A stretch of DNA of 9,098 nt, from assembly GCA_031401815.1 (NCBI GenBank), contig JANNRW010000455.1:1-9098 (forward strand). The letters are read 5' to 3'. Both the position numbers and the translations under genes were made by a program. The notes under the pieces are model-generated. The model was not told where the DNA came from, did not search any database, and saw only the letters and a list, made by a program, of their open reading frames with translations. Of this stretch, positions 1 to 6,912 are shown piece by piece. The DNA comes from JANNRW01 sp031401815. GTDB taxonomy: Bacteria; Desulfobacterota; Desulfuromonadia; Geobacterales; DSM-12255. Each line of letters begins with the position of its first letter. The stretch's first letter is position 1.

Positions 1-710
1 ATGGCATCTTCAAGAATGATCTGGGTGGTGGATGACCCTCTCACCCCCATCTTGTTCTCTTCCGGGCCGACAGATAACCCTTTGGTGTCACGCTCCACCA
101 GGAAACCGGTAAAGTGTTGTTTGTCAATCTTGGCAAAGATGGTGTAGAGATTTGCTATGGCACCGTTGGTAATAAACTGCTTGGTGCCATTAAGGATGTA
201 ATGCTTTCCGTCTGGCGAGAGAGTGGCTGTAGCCGATGCTCCGAGAGCATCGCTCCCTGAGCCGGGTTCGGTCAGGCAGTAAGCTGCAATCCATTCACCC
301 GAAATGATTTTTTCAAGGTATTTCTCTTTCTGCTCTTTTGTCCCGTAATATACCAGAGGGAGTGTGCCGATTCCGGTGTGTGCCGAATAAGTCACGGAAA
401 AGGATCCTGCCTGTGCAAGTTTTTCTGCTGCCAGCATGCTGGTTGCCTTGTCGAGTTCAAGCCCGCCATACTCTTCAGGAGCATCGATCATGAGGAGGCC
501 AAGTTCACCGCATTTCTTCATCAGCTCCACGGTCAGCGGCAGATCATGATGCTCTATCTCTTCACGATGGGGCATAACTTCGTTAAGGACAAACTGCTCT
601 GTGGTATCCCCAATCTGCTTCTGCTCGTCACTGAAGTCCTCAGGTGTGAAAACATTATCCTTGCTAGCTTCAGAAATCAGAAATTCAGCGCCTTTGAATA
701 TTTTTGCCAT
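1..710 (-). CDS. fadE: Acyl-CoA dehydrogenase, FadE/VLCAD-like, N-terminal 236 residues (3' end outside the window)
   Basis: This flavoenzyme makes the trans-2 double bond in acyl-CoA, the first step of beta-oxidation, and passes electrons to electron-transfer flavoprotein. The start ATG (708-710) has an AGGTG Shine-Dalgarno sequence just upstream. The reading frame is open from there to the left edge. The protein begins MAKIFKGAEF, followed by VFTPEDFSDE at residues 20-29, an opening typical of Bacillus FadE and mitochondrial VLCAD-type enzymes of about 590 residues. The acyl-CoA dehydrogenase signature CLTEPGSGSDA lies at 145-155, and the substrate/FAD-domain segments LNGTKQFITNG (173-183) and KMGVRGSSTTQ (220-230) are intact. 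The catalytic Glu and the C-terminal extension of this subfamily lie beyond the window. It is the last visible gene of the operon, 26 bp after fadA. The family is certain; the exact chain-length preference cannot be seen. Confidence 0.95.
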   Translation of the reverse strand, partial: MAKIFKGAEFLISEASKDNVFTPEDFSDEQKQIGDTTEQFVLNEVMPHREEIEHHDLPLTVELMKKCGELGLLMIDAPEEYGGLELDKATSMLAAEKLAQAGSFSVTYSAHTGIGTLPLVYYGTKEQKEKYLEKIISGEWIAAYCLTEPGSGSDALGASATATLSPDGKHYILNGTKQFITNGAIANLYTIFAKIDKQHFTGFLVERDTKGLSVGPEENKMGVRGSSTTQIILEDA

Positions 711-736
711 TTTTTCACCTCGTATAATTAATAAAC

Positions 737-1909
737 TTACATTTTTTCAAAAATTCCTGCTGCTCCCATGCCGCCGCCGATACACATGGAAACCATGCCA
801 TACTTCGTATTCGAGCGCTGCATCTCATGCAGAAGGGTAGTGGCAAGTTTCGCTCCGGTACAACCAAGTGGATGCCCAAGTGCGATGGCACCGCCATTAA
901 CATTTACCCTGGCCGGATCGATCCCCAACTCCTTGACACAGGCCAGCGACTGTGCGGCAAAGGCTTCATTAAGCTCGATCAGACCAATATCTTCCAGTGC
1001 AAGTCCGGCCATCTTCAGTGCTGCCGGTATGGCTGCCACCGGGCCTATTCCCATTATTTCAGGTGGCACCCCTTTGACAGCAAAGGCAACAAAGCGTGCC
1101 AGAGCTTTTTTATTGATCTTCTTCAGATAATCTTCCGAGACGACAAGCACTGCCGAAGCACCATCGGTCATCTGGGATGAATTGCCGGCAGTTACCGTGC
1201 CGTTTGCCTTGAAGGCCGGTTTGAGTTTTCCCAGTGCTGCGGCTGTTGTATCGCCCCGCACTCCATCGTCACCGGTAACAACCTCCTTGCTCCTTTTCAT
1301 CTTGCCGTTCACAAGAGCGCAGTTCTCAACCTCGACAGGGATAATCTCGTCACTAAACTTGCCAGCGGCTATGGCGGCAGCAGCCTTGACGTGACTGGCA
1401 GCAGCAAAGACGTCCTGCTCTTCGCGACTGATGCCGTACTTGTCAGCAACAAGTTCTGCCGTGATCCCCATTGAGGCGAACGATTCAGGCCAGCTGGCAA
1501 CAAGGGACGGATTGGCGCTGTACTTGCTCCCACCCATCGGGATCATGGTCATGCTCTCGGCACCACCTGCAATGATGCAGTCGGCAAAACCGGCCATGAT
1601 CCGCTCTGCTGCGGATGCTATGGTTTGCAAGCCGGATGAGCAGAAGCGATTGACCGTCTGGGCCGGAACTTCCACCGGTACTCCGGCCTTCATGGCGGCA
1701 ACCCTTGCAAAGTTCATCCCCTGTTCCCCTTCGGGGAAGGCGCAGCCTATGATAATATCTTCAACATCCAGAGGATTAATTCCTGTTCTCTCCAACAGCC
1801 CCTTGATGGCAGCAGCAGCCAGATCGTCCGGGCGTACATCTTTCAGTTTACCTTTTTTTGCCTTGCAGCCAGGGGTGCGGTAGGCTGCCAGTATGTATGC
1901 GTTTCTCAT
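737..1909 (-). CDS. fadA: Acetyl-CoA C-acyltransferase (3-ketoacyl-CoA thiolase), 390 aa
   Basis: This enzyme cleaves 3-ketoacyl-CoA with CoA to release acetyl-CoA, the last step of beta-oxidation, in the cytoplasm. The protein starts MRNAYILAAYRTP and has the normal thiolase length. The nucleophile is Cys90 in VNRFCSSG. The NEAF motif is at 314-317. His346 lies in GGAIALGHPLGCTGA (339-353). The second catalytic Cys376 lies in MCIGGGMGAAG (375-385). All active-site residues are therefore present. The frame stays open upstream to 2023, but that extension reads through a GC-rich repeat and has no family similarity. The start at 1909 has a GGAGG sequence at a good distance and matches the usual thiolase N-terminus. 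It lies between fadN (154 bp upstream) and fadE (26 bp downstream), as in the Bacillus subtilis fadN-fadA-fadE operon. A biosynthetic acetyl-CoA acetyltransferase is the main alternative; the context favours the degradative role. Confidence 0.95.
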   Translation of the reverse strand: MRNAYILAAYRTPGCKAKKGKLKDVRPDDLAAAAIKGLLERTGINPLDVEDIIIGCAFPEGEQGMNFARVAAMKAGVPVEVPAQTVNRFCSSGLQTIASAAERIMAGFADCIIAGGAESMTMIPMGGSKYSANPSLVASWPESFASMGITAELVADKYGISREEQDVFAAASHVKAAAAIAAGKFSDEIIPVEVENCALVNGKMKRSKEVVTGDDGVRGDTTAAALGKLKPAFKANGTVTAGNSSQMTDGASAVLVVSEDYLKKINKKALARFVAFAVKGVPPEIMGIGPVAAIPAALKMAGLALEDIGLIELNEAFAAQSLACVKELGIDPARVNVNGGAIALGHPLGCTGAKLATTLLHEMQRSNTKYGMVSMCIGGGMGAAGIFEKM

Positions 1910-1920
1910 CAGTTTCCTCC
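1910..1920 (-). promoter_or_regulatory. Ribosome binding site that fixes the fadA start
   Basis: Read on the minus strand, this stretch is CGGAGGAAACTG up to the ATG at 1909. The GGAGG core is about six bases from the start codon. It supports the 390-residue thiolase over the longer open frame that would begin at 2023. The same CGGAGG core precedes fadN and the acyl-CoA synthetase gene, so the operon uses a uniform initiation signal. Confidence 0.8.
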
Positions 1921-1946
1921 GTTGTTGAGTATTTGAAAGCTGATTT

Positions 1947-2055
1947 CTTCCCCTCCCTTGACGGGAGGGGATCGAGGGGTGGGTGAAGTCAGCAAAAAAG
2001 TGTAATCTGGCAAACTCCCCCACCCCCTGACCCCCACCCGCAAGGGGAGGGGGGA
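1947..2055. repeat. Inverted pair of GC-rich REP-like intergenic repeats between fadN and fadA
   Basis: Two imperfect copies of a unit of about 40 bp lie head to head at about 1947-1988 and 2014-2055, separated by about 25 AT-rich bases. Unit 1 contains CCCCTCCC, TTGA, GGGAGGGG and then ATCGAGGGGTGGG. The reverse complement of unit 2 has the same order: CCCCTCCCC, TTG, GGGTGGGGG, TCAGGGGGTGGGG. Each unit can fold on itself, and the two can pair into one long imperfect stem in the operon mRNA. This is the layout of REP/BIME-type extragenic repeats. It sits only in the non-coding gap and may tune mRNA stability or translation of fadA relative to fadN, but nothing here shows that directly. Confidence 0.75.
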
Positions 2056-2063
2056 TATATAAG

Positions 2064-4451
2064 CTAGTTTCTCAGTGGTTTCCCTTTTTTCAGCATATGC
2101 TGGATACGCTCCAGGGTCTTTTTCTGGCCGCAGAGACGGACAAATGATTCCCGTTCAAGCTCCAGCAGGTACTCTTCGGTTATCAGTGTTCCGCTCGGCA
2201 CGTCACCGCCGGTAATGATCTCGGCGATGGTTCCGGCCAGAAACTGGTCGTACTCGGAGATGAATCCACCCTGCTGCATGTTCCAGAGCTGTGACTTGAT
2301 GCTGGCGGCCACACTTCGGCCAGGAGCCTTCAGATCTGTCAGTGGGCGGCCAGGGCGATAGTTGGCTGCCAGGGAGATTGCTTTAAGCTTTGCGTCGTAA
2401 ATCCTTTTATCGATGTCCATGGTTATGGCATCCCCTTGACGCATGAAGCCCATGGGACCCAGCTCGGCCGCTGACATGCTTACTTTGGCCATGGCAATAT
2501 TCATAAAGTTTTTGAAGATGAACGGAGTAGCATCAATATCATTCTCCTCTGCAAGTTTTATGGCGCGGATCGCCATCTCTTTTGTTCCGCCGCCAGCAGG
2601 AAGAAGACCAACGCCGATTTCAACCAGCCCCATGTAAGTCTCGGCATGTGGAATAATGGCGTCAGAGTGCAGACAGATTTCGCACCCTCCACCCATTACC
2701 AGATTGTGAGGAGCAGCGACGACCGGGATTTTCGAGTATTTGATAGCCATCATGGCCTTCTGGAACCCCTTGACCGTCATGGCGATTTCATCATAAGCAC
2801 CTTCAGCTATGGCCATAACAAGCAACATCAGGTTGGCACCGGCAGAAAACATCCCCCCTTCGTTTGCGATGACAAGGCCGACACCTTCTTCTTCACTCCG
2901 TTTGATGGCCTTGTGGGTCATGGAGAGAATCTCGCCTCCAATGGCGTTCATCTTGGTATGGAACTCAAGACAAAAGACTCCGTCGCCCAGGTCGATAACA
3001 GAAGCGCCGCTGTTCTTTTCAACAACCCTGTTGTTTTTCTTGAGAATGGAGAGACTGATATGATCTGCTTTCTGCGGAACTTCGCGATAATTGCCTGAAA
3101 TGATGCAGTAGTAATATTTTTTGCCATTTTCAAATCTGTAGAAGCTGTCAACCTGTTTAAGCCCTACCGGAACCTGCACCCCGTCTCTTTCTGCCCGCTC
3201 CACAAAGTATGCGACCCCAATTGCATCCAGCATCTCGAAAGGGCCTAACTCCCAGTTGAATCCCCATTTCATTGCGTTGTCGATATTTACGATATCATCG
3301 GCAATTTCTGGTATACGGTTGAAAGTGTAGATCAGGGAGTCACGCATATTTGTCCAGGCAAACTCTGCTGCCTTGTCACTGGCTGTTATGAGTGCCTGAA
3401 GCCTCTTGCCCGGATCATCAATGGATTTGGCAGCTTCAATCGAGGCAAACTTCGGTCTTTGCGACGGAGCATACTCGCCGGTTGTGTAGTCATAGTAGAA
3501 GAACTCCTGCCCTTTCTCTCCCTTGACCTTCTTGAAAAACCCCTGCTTGCTCTTGTTACCCAGAAGCCCTTTTGAGACCATATCTTTTACAAAGTCAGGA
3601 AATTTGAATATTTCCCGCTGTTCATCATTTACCAGAAGATCATATGAGTTGTTTGCAACATGCTGAAGGGTATCGATTCCAACCAGATCAGCTGTGCGGA
3701 AGGCGGCGCTCTTTGGACGTGCAGTTGCCGGGCCTGCGATTGCATCAACCTCTTCAACGGTCATCCCCATCTCCAGCATGGTCCGGACACAGTTGCAGAT
3801 GGCGTAAACACCGATCCGGTTGGCAATAAAATTGGGGGTGTCCTTGGCGTAGACAATCCCTTTGCCCAGCCTTTTGGAGATGAAATTTGCCATGAAAGCG
3901 GTTACAGCCGGGTCGGTATCTTCACAGGAAACTATCTCCAGAAGGCGCATATAACGCGGCGGATTAAAAAAGTGAGTTACAAGCAGATTCTTTCGAACAT
4001 TCTCAGGCAGACATGACGCTATTTCGTTGACAGACAGGCCGCTAGTGTTGGTGGAGAGAATGGCTCCCTCTTTCAGGTTAGGAAGAACCTTTTCAGTAAA
4101 GAGCTGCTTTTTTATCGCCATATTTTCAATGACTACCTCAACCACCCAATCACACCCCTGCAACTTGACCATGTCGTCGTCAAAGTTGCCTGTCTCTATA
4201 TTGCCAGCATACCCTGGCAAAAAGAACGGGGCAGGCTTCATTTTTTTGAGCCCTTCAAGCCCGGCAGCAGCAATCCGGTTTCTTACCCTGGGGTCATTTA
4301 TGGTGAGACCTTCGGCTTTTTCGGAATCAGTTGGCTCCCTTGGCACGATATCGAGCAATAGCACCTGAATACCGGCATTTGCGAGGTGCGCGGCAATGGT
4401 TGCACCCATAACCCCTGCGCCCAGAACTGCTACCTTGTTGATCTGTTTCAT
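2064..4451 (-). CDS. fadN: 3-hydroxyacyl-CoA dehydrogenase / enoyl-CoA hydratase fusion, FadN-type, 795 aa
   Basis: This bifunctional enzyme catalyses hydration of trans-2-enoyl-CoA and NAD-dependent oxidation of the resulting 3-hydroxyacyl-CoA. The N-terminal dehydrogenase has the NAD fold GAGVMG (11-16) with acidic D34 at the end of the second strand. Its active site is complete: S137 in NTSGL, H160 in THFFNPP, E172 and N211 in NFIANRIG. These are the residues and spacing of human HADH. A C-terminal dehydrogenase domain follows, to about residue 430. The crotonase domain lies at about 480-680, with the oxyanion-hole segment FSAGANL (535-541), E591 in GGGCE and E611 in GLVEIGVG. These equal the two catalytic glutamates of rat enoyl-CoA hydratase, with the same spacing of 20. 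The dehydrogenase comes first and the hydratase last, as in Bacillus FadN and opposite to E. coli FadB. The start has a GGAGG site and lies 34 bp after the synthetase gene. Confidence 0.96.
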   Translation of the reverse strand: MKQINKVAVLGAGVMGATIAAHLANAGIQVLLLDIVPREPTDSEKAEGLTINDPRVRNRIAAAGLEGLKKMKPAPFFLPGYAGNIETGNFDDDMVKLQGCDWVVEVVIENMAIKKQLFTEKVLPNLKEGAILSTNTSGLSVNEIASCLPENVRKNLLVTHFFNPPRYMRLLEIVSCEDTDPAVTAFMANFISKRLGKGIVYAKDTPNFIANRIGVYAICNCVRTMLEMGMTVEEVDAIAGPATARPKSAAFRTADLVGIDTLQHVANNSYDLLVNDEQREIFKFPDFVKDMVSKGLLGNKSKQGFFKKVKGEKGQEFFYYDYTTGEYAPSQRPKFASIEAAKSIDDPGKRLQALITASDKAAEFAWTNMRDSLIYTFNRIPEIADDIVNIDNAMKWGFNWELGPFEMLDAIGVAYFVERAERDGVQVPVGLKQVDSFYRFENGKKYYYCIISGNYREVPQKADHISLSILKKNNRVVEKNSGASVIDLGDGVFCLEFHTKMNAIGGEILSMTHKAIKRSEEEGVGLVIANEGGMFSAGANLMLLVMAIAEGAYDEIAMTVKGFQKAMMAIKYSKIPVVAAPHNLVMGGGCEICLHSDAIIPHAETYMGLVEIGVGLLPAGGGTKEMAIRAIKLAEENDIDATPFIFKNFMNIAMAKVSMSAAELGPMGFMRQGDAITMDIDKRIYDAKLKAISLAANYRPGRPLTDLKAPGRSVAASIKSQLWNMQQGGFISEYDQFLAGTIAEIITGGDVPSGTLITEEYLLELERESFVRLCGQKKTLERIQHMLKKGKPLRN

Positions 4452-4485
4452 TGTTTTCCTCCGTGTCTGATAAACGTGAGTCGTT

Positions 4486-6297
4486 CTAATTGCTGTGATC
4501 TGTGTACATATCTTCTATCTTGTGCTTGAATTTCTCAAATATGACTTTACGTCGAAGCTTCAGGGTAGGGGTCAATTCGCCACCTTCAATGGAAAAATCA
4601 TGCGCAACCAGGACGAACTTCTTTATGCTTTCATATGAAGGGAGATGGCTGTTTATCTCGGCCAGTCTCTGTTCGAACAGCTGTTGAACCGGTTCATGCA
4701 TGACCAGGTCATCCAGTTCGTAGTAGTGAATATGTTTCTCCCTGGCAAATTCAAGCAGGCGTTCAAGATTTGGAACAATGAGGGCAGTCAGATAAGGTTT
4801 TCGATCCCCATATACAAAGGCGGAGGAGACATACTTGTCCATCTTCAGCACGTTCTCCAGTGGTTGCGGGGCTATATTTTTACCGGCCGCAGTAACAATC
4901 AACTCTTTCTTCCTGTCAGTTATGAATATGAAACCATCATCTATGTGTCCGATGTCTCCGGTCTTGAACCAGCCATCCTGGATCGCTTCGGCTGTTGCAA
5001 CAGGGTCGTTGTAATAGCCGAGCATCACCTGTGGCCCTTTTACCAGAATTTCACCATCTTCTGCAATTTTGAACTCTGTCTCTTCCAGAGGGAAGCCAAC
5101 TGAACCAAAGCGGATATGTTCAAAATTATTGAAGCATAGAGCTGGGCTTGTCTCAGTAAGTCCATAACCTTCAAAAATCGGAATGCCGATAACCCAGAAA
5201 AATTCATTTATTGTCTTGTCGAGTGGCGCACCACCAGAACAGAACAGTTTCATGTTTCCGCCAAATTTTGCCCTGATCTTGCTGAATATCAGTTTATCAG
5301 CCAGTGCGAATTTGAAATTCAACAAAGAAGAGGGTTGCCTGTCTATATATTTTGCAGAGACGTATTTCTTGCCGACATCAACTGCCCAGTGAAACAGAGC
5401 CTTTTTGGCAGACGAAAGCTGGTGAGCATTCTCGTAAATACGATGATAAATTTTCTCAAACAGGCGTGGTACACAGACCATTACAGTCGGCTTTATTTCA
5501 GCCATATTTTCAGGTACTTTTTCTATGCTGTCGGCAAATGCCATCAGAGCACCATTTGCGATGGTCATGTAGTATCCGGCTGTTCTTTCAAGAATGTGAC
5601 TCAAAGGTAGGAAGCTCAGCAGGACGTCATTTTCATCAAGTGCTCCACTCTGCGTTGTCAGGTACTTGATATTGATCAAAATATTTTGATGTGACAGCAT
5701 AACCCCTTTTGGCACACCTGTTGTGCCGGAGGTATAAATCAATGTAAGCATGTCGCCCGGTTCGATCCCGTCGATCCTTGCCTCAAGCTCCTTTTTCTCC
5801 TCAGGGATTATGGGGGAATCAATCTCGGAAAGCTGGTAGAAGGTGGTCACAGGGAGTGACGGGTCTCCCAGAAAACGTTCGAAAGAGACAACCAGCTCCA
5901 GGCCTGGCATTGATTCTCTGATTTTCAGAAGTTTGGAGTACTGGAATTTTCCTGAGACAAAAACAATTCTGGCACCCGAGTGATTGATCATGTATTCAAT
6001 CTGTTGGGGGGTGTTGGTCGGATAGATCGGCACTGTAACTGCACCAGCGCACAAAATCCCCATGTCGGCAATAACCCAGCCGGCCCTGTTTTCCGAAAGA
6101 ATGGCAATCCTGTCACCCGGCTTGACATTCATTTTTACGAGACCTCTGGCTACCATCAATGCCCGCTCATAGTAGGCGGCATATGTCAGAGTACCAAAGA
6201 CCCCCTGCTTGCGATACTTGAGGGCAAATCTGCTGCTGAACTTTTTAGCGTTACTCCTCAGCATGTCAGGTACAGAACGATAGGTCAGGCTGTCCAT
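4486..6297 (-). CDS. Long-chain fatty acid-CoA ligase (AMP-forming), FAA1-like, 603 aa
   Basis: This enzyme activates free fatty acids to acyl-CoA with ATP through an acyl-adenylate, the entry step to the pathway encoded downstream. Adenylate-forming motifs are complete: the P-loop IYTSGTTGVPKG (187-198), YGLTETSP (378-385), GWFKTGDIG (442-450), the hinge DRKKELIVTAAGKN (461-474) and the C-terminal catalytic lysine K580 in LTPTLK. The segment PLSHILERTAGYY (231-243) and the length of about 600 residues place it with FAA1/COG1022 ligases rather than the shorter E. coli FadD type, so no symbol is given. No signal peptide or membrane span is evident. The start codon (6295-6297) follows a GGAGG Shine-Dalgarno site. 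It is the first gene of the operon, directly behind a candidate promoter with a large inverted repeat. Exact substrate range is not visible; other long acyl or aryl-alkyl acids are possible. Confidence 0.95.
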   Translation of the reverse strand: MDSLTYRSVPDMLRSNAKKFSSRFALKYRKQGVFGTLTYAAYYERALMVARGLVKMNVKPGDRIAILSENRAGWVIADMGILCAGAVTVPIYPTNTPQQIEYMINHSGARIVFVSGKFQYSKLLKIRESMPGLELVVSFERFLGDPSLPVTTFYQLSEIDSPIIPEEKKELEARIDGIEPGDMLTLIYTSGTTGVPKGVMLSHQNILINIKYLTTQSGALDENDVLLSFLPLSHILERTAGYYMTIANGALMAFADSIEKVPENMAEIKPTVMVCVPRLFEKIYHRIYENAHQLSSAKKALFHWAVDVGKKYVSAKYIDRQPSSLLNFKFALADKLIFSKIRAKFGGNMKLFCSGGAPLDKTINEFFWVIGIPIFEGYGLTETSPALCFNNFEHIRFGSVGFPLEETEFKIAEDGEILVKGPQVMLGYYNDPVATAEAIQDGWFKTGDIGHIDDGFIFITDRKKELIVTAAGKNIAPQPLENVLKMDKYVSSAFVYGDRKPYLTALIVPNLERLLEFAREKHIHYYELDDLVMHEPVQQLFEQRLAEINSHLPSYESIKKFVLVAHDFSIEGGELTPTLKLRRKVIFEKFKHKIEDMYTDHSN

Positions 6298-6329
6298 AAA
6301 TTTACCTCCGGTTAGGTTACTTTCGAGTC

Positions 6330-6358
6330 AAGCTACATATACTTGACGTTCATGTCAA
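6330..6358 (-). promoter_or_regulatory. Candidate sigma-70 promoter of the fad operon
   Basis: On the minus strand TTGACA (6358-6353) is followed after 17 bases by TAGCTT (6335-6330). That is a consensus -35 with a weak -10, and it would start transcription about 25 bases before the synthetase ATG. An alternative -10, TATACT (6363-6358), has a better hexamer but no good -35. In both readings the promoter is overlapped by the inverted repeat at 6338-6363, which suggests control by a bound regulator. The call rests only on motif matching. Confidence 0.5.
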
Positions 6359-6363
6359 GTATA
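6338..6363. promoter_or_regulatory. Perfect inverted repeat, probable operator of the fad operon
   Basis: The arms TATACTTGAC (6338-6347) and GTCAAGTATA (6354-6363) are perfect reverse complements around the 6-base centre GTTCAT. This 26-bp dyad lies 41-66 bases upstream of the acyl-CoA synthetase start and covers the likely -35 and spacer. Size and placement suit a dimeric TetR- or MerR-type regulator. Fatty-acid and acyl-CoA responsive regulators of those families control such operons in other bacteria. No regulator gene is in the window, so its identity is open. Confidence 0.6.
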
Positions 6364-6678
6364 ATTTGATTCTATTTTGCATTATTTGAAGTTCTTATTA
6401 AATGTATATCACTTTTCTTCTAAGTTTCAATAATCGCTTTTTCCGTGAATTTCAACTTACGATTTACAAAATTATATTTATTGAAACAGGATCAGCCAGT
6501 ACCCCATTTTACTGATATCTGCTTTGCCGCGTCTCACGACATTAGGGTTGTGAAGACAAAAGCTATTGATATCAGCTGATATTACGAATACAGAGCAGAG
6601 TTCTTTCGTGCTGATGTGATGATCAATGGTAAACATTACCAGTTTCAAAAAATTTTCTTGTGACAGGTCGTTTTGTTC
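6364..6678. other. AT-rich intergenic region, no convincing gene
   Basis: This is the middle of the 615-bp divergent gap between the fad operon and the porin gene. It holds a perfect 14-bp palindrome, ATATCAGCTGATAT (6569-6582), and an unconvincing 69-codon open frame on the minus strand (6478-6687) with no good ribosome binding site. A short piece of that frame, RRGKADISKMG, vaguely recalls IS110-type transposases. I see no RNA gene or recognised riboswitch here. Confidence 0.5.
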
Positions 6679-6731
6679 TTGACACATGCGTTAAGTTGAC
6701 ATAGCCTGTCGAAAAAATACTGTTCTATAAT
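6679..6731 (+). promoter_or_regulatory. Candidate promoter region of the outer-membrane protein gene
   Basis: Two TTGACA hexamers lie 17 bp apart at 6679-6684 and 6696-6701. From the second, a 16-base spacer leads to TACTGT (6718-6723), a weak -10. A perfect TATAAT lies at 6726-6731, but 24 bases from the nearest TTGACA, which is too far for a standard sigma-70 promoter. The elements are good but their spacing is not ideal, so the exact promoter is uncertain. A 13-bp palindrome, TAAGATTATCTTA (6738-6750), follows directly downstream and could be a regulator site. Confidence 0.35.
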
Positions 6732-6777
6732 CAAAAATAAGATTATCTTACAAAATAATTTATAAGGAAGCAGATAA

Positions 6778-6912
6778 ATGGTATCTTCTTGCGAGGGTAC
6801 AAGCGCCATACTTCAACCAGGAGGTGAATCTATCGCACGAGTCATTGAGGGTTTTCCAACAGCTCTAACAACCAGTAGTACAAAATCAGGATTATTTAAA
6901 AGGGGGAACAGC
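6778..6912 (+). other. In-frame leader of 45 codons before the porin signal peptide
   Basis: An ATG at 6778 with a GGAAG sequence seven bases upstream opens a frame that runs without stop into the porin gene. The 45 encoded residues (MVSSCEGTSAILQPGG onward) are polar and look nothing like a signal peptide. Translation from here would bury the real signal peptide inside the chain. I therefore treat the stretch as 5' leader or upstream coding sequence and start the protein at 6913. The leader also carries a full AGGAGGTGA Shine-Dalgarno sequence at 6819-6827 with no ATG, GTG or TTG start codon at a usable distance. No known riboswitch consensus was recognised. Confidence 0.45.

Noticed and set aside
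378..731. Plus-strand open frames overlapping the fad genes (this and many others across 378-6315)
   Set aside because: They lie antisense to enzymes with complete motifs and show no family features of their own.
1910..2023. N-terminal extension of the thiolase frame
   Set aside because: It reads through the GC-rich repeat and has no thiolase similarity; the start at 1909 has a good GGAGG site and the family's normal N-terminus.
6343..6365. Plus-strand promoter TTGACG...TATAAT near the fad operator
   Set aside because: The hexamers are only 11 bases apart, too close for a sigma-70 promoter; the similarity results from the palindrome.
6478..6687. 69-codon open frame on the minus strand in the intergenic region
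   Set aside because: No convincing ribosome binding site and unusual composition; only a faint transposase-like phrase, so not called as a gene.
6731..6912. Cyclic di-GMP (GEMM) or other known riboswitch in the porin leader
   Set aside because: GEMM riboswitches are frequent in Geobacter-like genomes, but I could not find the conserved GEMM core segments or any other known riboswitch consensus.
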